From Halicephalobus mephisto (Eukaryota; Nematoda; Chromadorea; Rhabditida; Panagrolaimidae): DNA of 64,000 nt. Position 1 is the stretch's first letter. Each line of letters begins with the position of its first letter. The stretch covers positions 1 to 64,000 of the forward strand of contig SWDT01000049.1 in the NCBI GenBank assembly GCA_009193035.1. Reading direction: 5' to 3'. The notes below the pieces were generated by a model. The model did not search any database, was not told the origin of the DNA, and saw only the letters and a list, made by a program, of their open reading frames with translations. Both the position numbers and the translations under genes were made by a program. Shown here piece by piece: positions 22,219 to 35,200 of this stretch.

Positions 22219-24202
22219 TCTGCCGAAATTTATTCTTTCATAAAAATAACACTGGTTTTTAATCCAGCAGCAAGATCTATAAAATGGTCTACATCAAAAT
22301 CAAAATAGGATTTTCGCAGTTTGCATGCAACGTTTAGATATGTAATTCGATATTAAAATCTGCAGTTTTCTTGCAAAATTTCAACAGATCGATTGAGATT
22401 TATATTCACATTTATAAAAACTGAAATAAAAATAAAATCTGCAGTTTGCTTGCAATATTCTAACAAACAGAGTTTTTATATCTATATTTACTAAGATTTC
22501 GAAAAAAAATAAAATCTACAGTTTTCTTGCAAAATTTCAACAGATCGATTGAGATTTATATTCACATTTATATTCACATTTATAAAAACTGAAATAAAAA
22601 TAAAATCTGCAGTTTGCTTACAAAATTTCGACGGATAAGTTTATTAAATTGTGCAAAAATTTAATTTGATTTTGATGTTGAGTATTTAATAAACCTTGAC
22701 ATAGATATTTTTAAAGTTATCTATTAATCTAAAAAATTCGAGAATTAATTTCTCTTACGTAAGAGATATTTCTGACTCCGACTGTTCGAGGATTTTTTAG
22801 ATTTCTAAACCAGATAAACGTGTGAACTTGATTTTCGATAAAATCTATTTTTGCAATCGAGTTGCTTATCTGTTAATAAAAAGATAAACTTTGTTCGAAG
22901 TAGTCTTTTGGAAAAATCATAATTTTTTATTTCGTCGTAAGTATTCAGAATTTTTTATTTATTATTATATGATATAATTTTAAAATATATAAATCTAAAA
23001 AACCTAAAATTCCATACATCGATAAAAAAATTAATTTTTTAAATTTTATTTTTTTAAATGCATTAATTTGAATACTTTTTTATAAATAAGTCTAAATTAA
23101 TTTTATTACAACGCCCTAATTAGTTTTCTGAAAAATGAAAAATTTGAGAAATCAATTTTTGATAAATCAAAAATAAAAAAAATAAACTTTTCAAATTTTA
23201 TTTTTTTTAAATGCACTAATTTGAATAATTTTTTATAAATAAATCTAACTTTCGAAGTAATTACAATAACCTGGTTAGTTTTCTGAAAAATGAAAAATTT
23301 GAAAAATTAATTTTTGATAGATTGAAAATAAAAAAATATACGGAATTTTTTCGAAATTTGTTTTGTGTACTAATTTGAGTAATTATTTTGTTCATCATTA
23401 AATTTTGATCTTATTATAACACCCTAGTTAGTTTTCTAAAAAACTTTAAAAATATAAAAAATGAATCTTTAATATATTAATAGTAAAAAAACAGACATTT
23501 TTTATGTTTAAATTTGATTTTTATGAAATTTAATTTTATTGATTTGAATAATTACGTTTCGTAATTAGGTCTAATTTCCGAATTGAACAAAAATATCTCA
23601 TTTCAATCATCCAAAAGAAAAAATATGAGAAATCAATATTTTATACATCAACAATGGGACACGTGAAGACCCACTTTGATGCTCGAGTTTGATCCGGTTT
23701 TTATTTCTTACATGAAGTGCACTAATTTGAGTAATTAAATTTTATAAATAATTCTGACTTTCAAATTGATTACAACTATTTACTTAATTTTCCAAAAAAG
23801 AAATAAATCAAGTCGTAAATGTGCAACGACACTTGTGTCCTAACTTTTTCTATCGCAATTCTAACAATTTTAATTTAGAAATTTAAAAATCAAATAACTT
23901 TATATTTTTATACGTAATTGTAGAAATCATCCTAGATAAATTTTCATTTTTCATAGAACTTTAAATCTTAGATGTCCCTAGAGTTGGGGATTAATTCTCA
24001 GAATCCAGGATTCTGAAGGTTAAATATTAATTCTGATTCCAGATTCAGAATCTACAGGTCTGATTGTGCTATTGTAAGTACTTTTTGTTCAGTTCTAACT
24101 GCAGAATTGAGACAGCAATATCTAAGGTAAAAATATATAGAACGTAAACATTATATAACTAATTTTAGATATTTTTACATTTGGACAGTAAGTATTTGGA
24201 AT

Positions 24203-24309
24203 GAAGTACTCAAACCAGTAGATTCTGAATCTGAAGTCAAATTCCAGGATTTCGAAAGTTAATTATTGATTCCTATTCCAGATTCAGAATCTACGGGTTG
24301 GAGTACTTC
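24203..24309. repeat. Near-perfect hairpin MITE
   Basis: Arms 24203-24233 and 24279-24309 are 31-bp inverted copies with two mismatches (core GTAGATTCTGAATCTG against CAGATTCAGAATCTAC). Related words occur near 2600-2760, 23990-24110 and 38050-38200. It is a non-coding foldback element. Confidence 0.8.
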
Positions 24310-25299
24310 TTCCTAAGTGCATTTGTTCAGTTCTAACTACAAAATCAGAAAATAAATTTTTGGGACACAATCGTTGTACATCAACGGAGGAATATGAAAA
24401 ATTTTATTTTGAACTTTAATTTGTTTTCATTTCCTATATTAAGTGCGCTGATTTCAGTTTTTTGCAGTTGCAATTTCCGAATTGATTACGGATGTCTGAT
24501 TTGATTTTAGGAAAAAGTAAAAAATGTTTGAATTTAACTTTTATATATCAGAAATTATTTTTAATTTTCGATATTAAGCATATTAGCTTTTGGAAAATAA
24601 AATGAAATATTGAATTTAATTTTTATAAATGTAAATAATGGAAGAACAAAAATTTTTAAACTTTTTAAATATAATTTTTACGTTTTAATTTTTTTATTGA
24701 ACATTCTGATTTACGTAGTTCATATTTGTAATAAAATATAACTTTTAAACGTAATAAATTTATGTTATTAATTTTCCAAAATAGAATTAAAAAATTCGAA
24801 ATGTGTCAAAAATTAAAAAATGTGAAAGTTTATTTTCCAAATTTGTAATTTATTTTCGAAATTATTTGTTCTTTGATTTTACGTATTCCAATAAGTCTTA
24901 TTTGTAATTACGAAAAAATTTCACTTTTATTACATTATCTAATTAGTTTGTCCCGCAAGAAATCAAAGAATATTTGAATCCAATATGTCAAAAATAAAAA
25001 ATAATTTTTTGATTTTTAGATTCTATTTTTTTAAATTTCATTTTAATACTACTTTAAATAAGATTAAATTGAAATTGATTATGATTGTTTGATTGAAAAC
25101 GGAATTATAATATGTCAGAATTTAAGTATTTATAAATTAAAAGTTTGGTTTTTGTCAGTTATTTTATTTCTGAAGTTCATTTTTCAGAAATGGATTCAGA
25201 TTATGATGGTCTATTTTAATGAGTTTGAAATTATGTGTAATGTATTTTAAAAGATTTAATATTATGAATAATTTATTTTAAAAACTTTAAGATTATATA

Positions 25300-25620
25300 C
25301 AAGTTGATTTAAACATAGTAATACGATATAATTGATTTTTAAGAAGTTATTAACGATATATAACTTGTTTAAAAATCTAAGTATTATGTAGAATTTCTTC
25401 TTAAATGGCATACAAGTTGATTTAAACATAGTGATACGATATACTTGATTTTTAAGAATTTATAGATAATGTATAACTTGTTTGAAAATCTCAATATTAT
25501 GTAGAATTTCTTATTAAATGGTATACAAGTTGATTTAAATATAGTGATACGATATACTTGATTTTTAAGAAGTTACTAACGATATATAACTTGTTTGATG
25601 AAATTTATTGTTGTATGTAA
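25300..25620. repeat. Tandem repeat, about 115 bp, three copies
   Basis: Units contain TACAAGTTGATTTAAACATA, GATACGATATACTTGATTTT and ATATATAACTTGTTT. They end about 240 bp before the transporter start codon. Confidence 0.75.
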
Positions 25621-25857
25621 TGTACTTTTAAGAACTATTTCGACCAAAGTTACTTCCCTCGCAAATCCTCGTGAGGATAACGGGAACTGGTCAGTGCACG
25701 TGTCTGACTGATTTTGGATTAGTTTTTTGTGTACTCAATGTTATTCAATCCGCGGCCGTTTCCTGTCGATGATTCGGCTCTTTGTCAATTCAAAAAATCA
25801 TTGATTTTTCGTCAACGTGTATTTTTTAATTTTTAAATTAATTTTTCCAGATCTATA

Positions 25858-28800
25858 ATGAGTTTTCAAAATCGATTTTCTTTAAAAAGAATTATGAAAA
25901 ATCATGGACAATTAATTTTCACTCTTTTTGGAGTTGTTGTCGGAGTCATTTTTGGATTTCTTTTGAGATTTCTCCAACCAGATGGAAGAACTATCAGTTA
26001 TGTAAATTTTCCTGGAGAAATTTTGATGAATGCTTTAAAGATGATGATTCTTCCGTTGATTGCTGCTAGTTTGATTTCCGGATTATCCCAACTGGATCCC
26101 GGACATTCCGGAAGGATAGGTGGATGGGCTTTTACTTATTACTTTATTACCACTTGTTGTGCTGTCATGTTGGGGATCATCCTAGTCTTGGTTATCCATC
26201 CAGGAGATCCTTCTGTAAAGGGATTCACTGAGAATTCTGAAACAAAGTCTGATGTCAGTGGAGTCGACAAATTCCTAGATGTAATCAGGTAGGATTAAAT
26301 TTAAAAATTTTTATGACCAAAAAGCTCTGAAATTTACTAAAAATTAATGAACATCTTCAAGAATTTCATGAAACTTTTCGTAGGAATTTGGATTTAACAT
26401 CTGAGATCTGAAATTCCGAAATTGGTTTTAGAAAAGTTTAAAAAATTAGCTTTGAGAAAATTTTATAAAAATAATTATTTGTTTTTTGCATATAAAAAGA
26501 GGTATATTAAAATAGACCTAATGCGTCAGATACATCATATTTAATGTATCAATATATTGAATATAATACATTGATATCAACTTAATACATCGATACATTG
26601 CATATAACACATCTGAGATGTCGGAGTCGTTCTAATGTATCCATACATTGAATATAATATGTTGATATCAACTTAATACATCGATACGTTGAATATAATG
26701 TATCCAATACATCAGAGTCGTTCTAATGTATCGGTACATTACATAAAATGCACTAATATCAACTTAATAAATCGATACGTTGAATATGATATATTGATAT
26801 TACACTTAATATATTGGTACATTCAATATAATATATCCATACACTATATACCATATACTCCTTTTTGTATGTGGTAATATGATTCTAGAATTTATATATA
26901 AAGCCGAGAATTCTGAAATTCTTTTTAGAAAAGCTCTAAAAATTTGTTTCGAGACAATTTCGCAACAATATTTATTTTCATTTTTAGAATAATTTGGTTA
27001 TTTCAGAAACATCTTTCCAGATAACATTATAGAAGCTTCTTTCCACCAAGTTTCTTCAGAATTTGTAAAAGTCAACAAATCTAATTCCACAGTAATCGAG
27101 TTGAAGGTCGTTAAATCGGACGGAATGAATGTTCTCGGGATAATCGTCTTCTGTGTGGCCGTCGGGATCGCTTTAAGCTTCATTGGAGAGAAAGGAAAAC
27201 CCTTGGCAGATATATTCATCGCTCTGGATCATGTGATAAATCTACTCGTCGAACTCCTGATGTGGTACGCTCCGATCGGGATCGCCAGTCTGATCGCGGC
27301 GAAGATCATGGCCATAGGGGATATAGGTCAGACAGTTCAGAGTTTGTCTCTTTACATGTTGACGGTAATTTCCGGATTAATTATCCACTTGTTTGGGACT
27401 ATTCCGTTGATATATTTCATCGCTACAAGAAAGAATCCATACAAATATCTGAAGGGACTTCTGCAAGCGGCCATGACAGCCCTCGGGACGGCTTCTTCCG
27501 CAGCGACGTTACCCGTGACCTTCAGATGTCTAGAAGTGAACAACCACGTAGATCCTTGTTATTCCAAGTTCGTACTACCTATTGGAGCCATGATAAACGT
27601 GAGTTTTTAAAACTTTTATGAAAATTATTGGGACAGGACTATATTAGAAAGAGAGGACTTGAAGCGATGGTCTGAATATCGGGGAATGTGGAATACTGTA
27701 AGGCATGGGTGAGATTATCGGTTGTAGTTGTATGGGAGATATATAATTGTTATCTGTTGTATTGTGTTAGTAATGATATTAATATACTTCTGTTTTCCAT
27801 CTTAACAGCTGATTTTTAACCAATGTAATCCTATCTATTATCAGATTATTGTTGAGACAGAAAACTATACTAGAAAAAAAAGACTTAAATATCAGGGACT
27901 CTGGAATATTGTACATTATAAGTGAGACCTTTGATTATCTTTTGCTAGAGTAAGATATATATTGGTTGTATGTGCCTTATTGTTGAGCAAACGTTAGTAA
28001 TGTATTTCCTGTTTTTATCTCAACAAAAATTTCCAAAAGTTCGTAAATTCTGAAATTTTCGGTGATTTTCTGAACATTCTGGAATATTTCGTATTTTAGA
28101 AGATTCTGAAACTTTTAGGGATATTTTAAAAACAAAGTTTGTTAAAACTCTCGAAATTTTTATAATTTAATATATTTTTTAATTTTTAAAACTTATAATT
28201 CGATGAAAATTTTCAAAATTTAATTAAATTTTTAAAATCATCTAAATCGAAAATTCTGAAAAGTTAGAAAATTCATATCGGGATAATTTTGTAACATGTT
28301 TCACTTTTATGTTCTATGATACCGTAATTTTTGAAAAAATAATTTTGAAAATTTGTAATTTTAAAATTTTTTTAAAAATTATTTCAGATGGATGGAACTG
28401 CTTTGTACGAAGCCGTTGCTTCTATTTTCATCGCCCAGATAAACGGGATCAGTCTGTCTTTTAGTCAACTTTTGACTGTTTCGATCACGGCAACTTTGGC
28501 TTCGATTGGAGCTGCTTCTATCCCTTCTGCCGGCTTAGTTACGATGTTGATTGTTCTGTCCGCAGTCGGATTGCCGGTTGACGACATCAGCATCATCATC
28601 GCCGTCGATTGGTTTTTGTAATTTTATTAAAAATAAAATTTTTATTAATTTTACTTTTTCAGAGATCGTCTCAGGACCACTGTGAACGTCATGGGAGATG
28701 CCGTAGGATGTGCATTTGTCCAAGCCATGGTAGAAAAACGAAAAATCCACAAAATTTCGCCAAAGCCCCTGGGGGAAAACCCCATCACGATGAATTCGCT

Positions 28801-28858
28801 TCTTCAATCACATCCAATGAACAACGGAATTGGGATTACTGTAGATTTGGACAACTAA
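25858..28858 (+). CDS. SLC1-family excitatory amino acid (glutamate) transporter
   Basis: This sodium-coupled plasma-membrane transporter clears glutamate and related anionic amino acids. Four exons, 25858-26288, 27007-27598, 28388-28617 and 28663-28858, join in phase and give 482 residues. The N-terminal part has [18 protein letters not shown] and [15 protein letters not shown]. The serine-rich motif is [12 protein letters not shown]. The substrate and sodium site is [17 protein letters not shown], followed by [15 protein letters not shown] and [20 protein letters not shown], all standard for EAATs. The extracellular loop between exons 1 and 2 is short. A TTTTTCCAG acceptor lies 7 nt before the ATG. 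Intron 1 has a TA-rich tandem. Intron 2 and the 3' flank carry opposite arms of a dispersed repeat. C. elegans has a glt family; which member this matches is not resolved. Confidence 0.94.
26540..26860. repeat. Tandem repeat in transporter intron 1
   Basis: Degenerate units of 60-110 bp carry ATATCAACTTAATACATCGA and GAGTCGTTCTAATGTATC. Simple AT-rich minisatellite. Confidence 0.7.
27627..28026. repeat. Dispersed repeat, arm 1, in transporter intron 2
   Basis: Starts TTGGGACAGGACTATATTAG and contains AAGGCATGGGTGAGATTATC, CAACCGATAA-type words (as complement) and TGTTGAGACAGAAAACTATA. Internally it has two related modules of about 200 bp. The first 330 bp match, in reverse, 29220-29565. Confidence 0.85.
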
Positions 28859-29219
28859 TCTACCTGTTTTTGTTTTTAAAAAGGAAAAACGGGAACTTGT
28901 TCGAATTAAATAAAAATTATTTTTTTCGGTCTCCTGCAGCGAATTTAAAAAAGTCAATTAGGATCGAGAAATGTCACTTGTCCCATTGACCTTGAAGAAA
29001 CAAATGATCTGGAAACAAGACAATAAAGGAAAATATAAAAATCGAACAAACAGAATTATACTTTTATAGGAATGCGAACTCGGTCTTGTTACGAAATTTG
29101 CTTTTATAAATTTTCGAAACATTTTGAAATTTAAAAAATTTCTAGTTTTAAATGTTGATTGAATTTTTGAAAGATGTTAAGATGGAAAAAAATATATGAA
29201 GTATTTTTAATTGAATAAT

Positions 29220-29565
29220 AAGAGAGAAAACAATTATGCATTCTGCTACACAACATAACAGTCTCATTTGTGCTCTACAGTATTCCAGAGTCCCTGATAT
29301 CTAAGTCCTTTTTTTCTAGTATAGTTTTTTGTCTCAACAGTAATCTGATAATAGATAGGATTACATTGATTAAAAATCAGCTGTTAAGATGGAAAACAGA
29401 AGTATATTAATATCATTACCAGCACAATACAACAGATAACAATTATATATCTCCCACACAACTACAACCGATAATCTCACCCATGCCTTACAGTATTCCA
29501 TATTCCCTGATATTCAGACCATCACTTCAAGTCCTCTCTTTCTAATATAGTCCTGCCCCAACAAA
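29220..29565. repeat. Dispersed repeat, arm 2, inverted relative to 27627-28026
   Basis: Ends AGTCCTGCCCCAACA, the complement of the start of arm 1. GAAAACAGAAGTATATTAAT and CATGCCTTACAGTATTCCA match arm 1 on the other strand with only scattered differences over about 330 bp. It lies downstream of the transporter stop codon. Confidence 0.85.
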
Positions 29566-31953
29566 AAATTTTTAAAATTTCAAAAGCTTCTAAAAAATTC
29601 CGAAAAATTTTAAAATTTTCCATAAAATTCTGAAAATTTGTGAAATTCTAAATGATTTCACGTAACTTTTGAAGATTTCAGAAGACTAATAAATTCTAAA
29701 AATTCTTAAAAATTTTAAACAACTTCAGAATCTTCTATATAATTTCCATAATTTTCAAACCTTTGAATTTTATAATTTTTGTCTATATTGAATAAAAATT
29801 TATTTATTTAAATTTCTTTAGTGAATTTGATTTTTCAAAAATCATAAGGTCAATTGATATTGAGGAAGTTCTTGTTTCTTTCGACCTTGGAAAAATGAGC
29901 TAGAAATAAGACAATAGAAAAAAAGTATAAAAAGCGAAAAAAACGAAAAACAATTATGAGCTTCAGAAGGACCGAAAATTGGCCCTGAAACCCGTTTTGC
30001 CTTTGCTTTCGATTGTCATTCGAAAAAAATTTGAATTGATCCTTGAACTTATAAAATAATTTAAATTTTCACTTTTAAAAAAAAATAATTTAAATTTTTA
30101 CTTTTAAAAAAAATAATTTAAATTTTCATTTTTAAAAAAAATTATTTAAATTTTCACTTTTTTACAAAAAATAATTTAAATTTTCATTTTTACAAAAAAT
30201 AATTTAAATTTTCATTTTAAAAAAAAATAATCTAAATTTTCACTTTTTTACAAAATAATTTTTATTTAAAAAAATTATTTAAATTTTCATTTTATACAAA
30301 AATTATTTAAATTTTCATTTTTTACAAAATTTGTAATTTTTTGAAAAATTTCAAAAAAATCCCGAAACGAATATTTTTAAACTATCGATTACGATCCTTG
30401 TTGATTTTTTAAACATAATAGGCATTGAGATTAATGTTTTTATTTTTAATAATTTTTTATTTTTTGAAGTCAAACTTGATTGATAATGTTGAAGAAAATG
30501 ATTGATTAAGTTATTGATGACCCTAGTAATTCATTCCTTGAATATCATTCTTAATGAATCTGATTTTTTCATTGAAGGGTCTTTTACTAAGTATTTCAAA
30601 AAGTACAATAGTTTCAAAGCAAATGATTAATTTAATTACCAACAACGACCTTGATAGATGATCCTTTGAGAAACATTCGTTTTGGGACTAATATTTTTAG
30701 TAATTTTTTAGATTATTTTTTGAAATTAAATTTTTAGTAATAGTTTCAAAGCAAATAATGATTAATTTAATTATCGACAATGATCTTGATAGATGATTCT
30801 TTGAAAAACATTCGTTCTGGGACATATTTTTTTAGTAATTTTTTAAATTATTTTTTGAAATTAAATTTTTAGTAATAGTTTCAAAGCAAATAATGATTAA
30901 TTTAATTATCGACAATGATCTTGATAAATGATCCTTTGAGAAACATTCGTTTTGGGACATATTTTTTTAATAATTTTTTAAATTATTTTTTAAAATAAAA
31001 TTTTTAGTAATAGTTTCAAAATGAATATCGATAACGACCTTGATAAATGATCCATTTAGCAACATTTGCCTTAGGACCAATGTCTATTTTGCTTCATAAC
31101 TTCTTTTAATTTTTATTTTTTAAGGACCGGTACTGGTCCTGAAACGAATAATTCTTGATTTTTTTAAACTTTTTCACGACCTTGATTGCTGATTTTATGA
31201 AGAATTATTTTCGATGTGACTGATGCCCTTTTATTCGGTGTTTTCTTTGGTTTTATTGTTTAAAAATATGTTTCGAATCCCGATCCTGTCACGAATGATA
31301 CTTAATTTGTTCGGCCAACACGACCCTGATTATTGATCTTTTATGAATTATTTTTGGAAGAATTAATATTTTTAATTTTTTAAATTCCTAAGAGTGGATT
31401 TCAAAAATTGGTCCCACTACGAATGATATTTATTTTTTTACTGAAATTTTATTTATTTTTAAAATTTTAGTTTTTTGAAATGTATTTCCAAAATTAGTCC
31501 CGCCACGAATGATACTTATTTTTTTTACTAAAATTTTATTTATTTTTTTTATTAAAATTTTATTTATTTTTGAAATTTTAATTTTTTGAAATGTATTTCG
31601 AAAATTGGTCCCACTACGAATGATACTTATTTTCGAACAGAGTTAGAGGCTTGTTTTTCAAAAATAACTTCCTTGATTTTTTTAGTTTTATTTTAGTACT
31701 TTATGGAGTCATTTTCGAAATAAGACAACTGTATATGACTAGATTAGATGCACAATAATTAACTTTCCACCAGCAAGAGTACATGAAAATAACGATGATT
31801 GCCATATTAGAATCTTGTGTCCTGTGGTCGTTCCTCGAGTATTTTTTCATTGACGCAGAATCACGTCAACATCCTTCGTTTTTGATTCCTTTGTTTTGAA
31901 TCAATTTACCTGCAAGGCCAGACATTCTCGAATTGAACCAGTTTTCCCTTTTA

Positions 31954-32163
31954 TCAATGGTCATCATGAGTGGAACGTTTTCCGTAAATTTTAAACTTCC
32001 CTCCATCTGGAACAAACCCGATCAGCTGTAGGACTATCGGAAGTTCCAATCTGGTGATCGGAATTCTTGTTTCCTCGTTTTTCGGAGTCCATTGTTTCGT
32101 TACTACTTTCACTTTTAATTTCTTTGTTTTTCGAAAAAGATTAAAGACTTTTCCAAATTTCAA
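31954..32163 (-). other. Possible small coding segment, unrecognised
   Basis: The frame reads VVTKQWTPKNEETRIPITRL and then GFVPDGGKFKIYGKRSTHDD before a stop. Composition is more GC-rich and protein-like than the flanks. There is no in-frame ATG (the first codon of the open frame is TTG). An ATG in another frame, at about 32093, gives only 33 residues. A GCAG|GTAAAT donor-like site at about 31915 follows. It could be the terminal exon of a gene, a fragment, or chance; it is head-to-head with the tyrosinase gene. Confidence 0.25.
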
Positions 32164-32267
32164 GGAAAAATTTTTAATTTTATATATTTGGTTTTTTATG
32201 TAAATTTAAATTTTTCAAAAAAGTTGAATTTTTAATTAATTATGTGGATTTTAGAAAAACTTTAAAA

Positions 32268-35200
32268 ATGAAAATAATACCGTTGCTGATCGGATTAATA
32301 ATTCTCTACAGTAATGAAATTTTGGGTCAGAATCCCTGGAGCTGTACCACTGCCCCGAATTCTGGTGAGTTATTCGGATTTGGTAAAATCATGTTTGTAT
32401 CGGATTGTGCACCGTTAATTTGAGTACAAATTTTTGCAGCGTTGGTCCCGAAACGAAATATCCTGAGGACCAACGAAAGGTTTACGATTTAGCGTTTGGG
32501 GGAAAAATTAAGTGGATTTCGCAATATTTATTGTTGGATCGGGTACTATCTATTTGAATACAAGCCGGACAATGTTGGTCCCGAAGGGAAATATCCTGAG
32601 GACCAATGAAAGGTGTACGATTTAGCTTTGGCGGCAATTTTGAGATTGCGCAATAATTTTTGCAGAGTTGTGATTTATCTCGTGCCTCTGGGCCTGTAAA
32701 GTTGTTTTATATAATTTTGTCTACACGCGGATCAGGAACCCCTAATCACGATCCAACAGTTATGAAAGTTGTATCTCGCACTTCCGGCTCAACAAACTAA
32801 TTTTGTATTTCTTTTTCATCCACACGTGGATCAGAAGCCCTTATTCACGATCTAACAGTTTGAAAATTGATTAAAATCAAAATTGAAAATCAAGTTCAAA
32901 AAATTTTCCGACTTCTTAGAATCCATGAATTTTCTGGATTTGATGCGGATTATATTTCTTCTTGGGGCTTGATCGGTGACGTACTATTCCACAATAGATT
33001 CATCTCAAAGTAAACATGTCTCTAATAACGATAGGAAACAAGAAAAATAATCACAGATTTTCTTGAATCGCACGTAATTTTTTTTAAATATCGTTTTTGT
33101 TCGGAATCTTAATTGCGCTCAACAGTAAGCGAATTCAGTATGATTATGATCGAATTGACAACGGAAATCAAATGCAGTTTTTGTTTTACTTAAACTTCCG
33201 CTTTACGGTGAGCGTACTAGTTGTGATTATCATGTAGTCCGTCGTGAGAGTGTTTCATTGTTCTTTAATTTGTTTTTGAGCGAAATTTTAATTACACTTG
33301 ACAATCAGCGAATTTATTATGAGATTTCATATCAAGAGTTGATTTCACTCTTATTTTAAATTTAATTTGCGATTTAAAATAAGCAAATCTGTCATGATTA
33401 TCAGAGGCTTTATATCGAGATTCAATTTCACTTTTATTTTACAATAAGCGAATCTGTCATGATTATCAGATATTTCGAAATAAGAGGCTGTATATTAAGA
33501 GTCAATTTCACTTTTATTTTACAATAAGCGAATCTATCATGATTATCAGATATTTCGAAATAAGAGTTAACTCGATCTTGTATTTTATGACTACTTTGAT
33601 ACGAATTCTACTTTCACTTGGAAATAAAAAATTCGTCATGATTGTAAACAAATTCACGTCGAGAATTAATTTCATTGTTGTCTTGTTTCTGTTGCGCAAA
33701 ATTCCACTTACGTTTGACGATGAACGAACTCGTTACGATTTGTGTGCTTTGCACTAAGAGTTAATTCCCCGTTCCACGACAAAACTTTCTAAAAGTAGTA
33801 ATGATGCAATTAATGTTCTAAATAAACTAGAATCTTTTTTGTATGCAAACCGAAAGTCAACTTCTGCAGTGATTCAAGAACCTTTTCGTTTTCTAAATTT
33901 GAGCAATTCCAATGTCTTAAAAACAAAAAATATTCCTCTGATAACCGGAGACAAACATCTCGAGGTCATTGTTCATCGAAGTACAACAACTTTCGCAATA
34001 AATGAGAATTTTTTGATTTCTCCGAAATAGAAACCGGAATTAGAATTCACACTCGGTTACAAGGAACCAAAAGGTATAGATCTCCGTTTTTTCAGCATTT
34101 CAAATGATATGTAGACAACTCCAATCATGGGACCAGAATGCTCGTCAATTCCTCAATAGACAAGCACAAATTAATGCAAACACGGTCATAAATGCTCCTG
34201 GAGTCCCTCAAGTACCCTGGTTATCTCCTGCAGTTCCTCAGCCTTTTAATCCGACACCATACTCTTGTATGGATATCAGTTGTCTTTGTTCTTACATGAG
34301 AGGACTCTCTGGTCCCGGGGGTCAATGTACTCTGCCCGGAGGAGGATCCTTGACTATGGCTTACAGAAAAGAATATCGACAAATGACGGACAATGAACGT
34401 TGGAGGTTCCACAATGCTCTACAACGATTAAAGCAAAGCGGGGAATATGACAGACTGAGTGATCAACACAGACAAGTCGGGACTTCTAGTGGAGCACATT
34501 CTGGACCTGGATTCCTCCCATGGCATCGCGAATTCCTCAAGAGATTCGAAATCGCGGTTCGTATGATAGACCCAAGTCTTGCGATGCCTTACTGGGATAG
34601 TGTCCTTGATTTCTACCTCCCTGACCCCCGAGACAGTGTTATCTGGTCCCCTGGGTTCCTCGGAGAACATGATGCTGCTGGAAGAGTCGTCACTGGTCCC
34701 TTTGCTGGATGGAGAACGATTGAAGGAAATCCCTTCATCACGAGACATTTAGCGAGTGAAGGCAGACTTTTCAACGAATCTGATATGAATAACGTCTTTG
34801 CGCAAACGGAAATCCATAACATCCTCGCTTACACCGCACCTCAAGCCGGATGTCCCTATCCCCCTAACTACGGAGCTCTAGAGTACTCCCATGCTAGTGT
34901 TCATCTGTGGGTAGGAGGCGATATGAAACCCCCATCGACTTCGGCCAACGATCCGACGTTTTTCCTCCATCATAGCTTCGTCGATCTCATCTGGGAACAA
35001 TGGAGACAAATGAGACAGACTCGATGGACGAGAGAAATGGCTTACTCTCAGGACTTCATCAACTGCGCTAATCAACAACACTTTGCTAACGCCAATATGC
35101 GACCTTTCGAGATCACGAATAGAGCTGGATTATCCAATGCCTACACTGATAGTATGTACACATACGCTCCCAGACCCCGATGTACTCATCAGAACCCCGC

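Larger units (their letters stand above)
22219..25850. other. Long AT-rich intergenic region upstream of the glutamate transporter
   Basis: No gene is seen. At 22280-22640 a block of about 150 bp with AAATCTGCAGTTTGCTTGCA recurs. At 22930-23820 a degenerate unit of about 150-180 bp repeats around CACTAATTTGAATAATT and TAGTTTTCTGAAAAATGAAA. A hairpin (24203-24309) and a 115-bp tandem (25300-25620) are listed separately. The CAG acceptor at 25841-25850 lies 7 nt before the next start codon. Confidence 0.6.
28859..32254. other. Intergenic region, largely repeats
   Basis: Contains the second arm of the dispersed repeat (29220-29565). Three tandem arrays follow: a 27-30-bp A/T array at 30060-30330 (AATAATTTAAATTTTCATTT); a 120-130-bp array at about 30590-31030 (AATAGTTTCAAAGCAAATAA, AACATTCGTTTTGGGACAT); and a 110-bp array at 31380-31640 (TGGTCCCACTACGAATGAT). 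One possible small coding segment is at 31954-32163. Confidence 0.6.

Noticed and set aside
33539..34030. Small plus-strand frames in tyrosinase intron 1
   Set aside because: They fall within or next to the 93-95-bp satellite and between the phase-matched donor at 32365 and acceptor at 34095.
34221..35081. Several minus-strand open frames within tyrosinase exon 2
   Set aside because: They are shadows of a well-supported coding exon on the plus strand.
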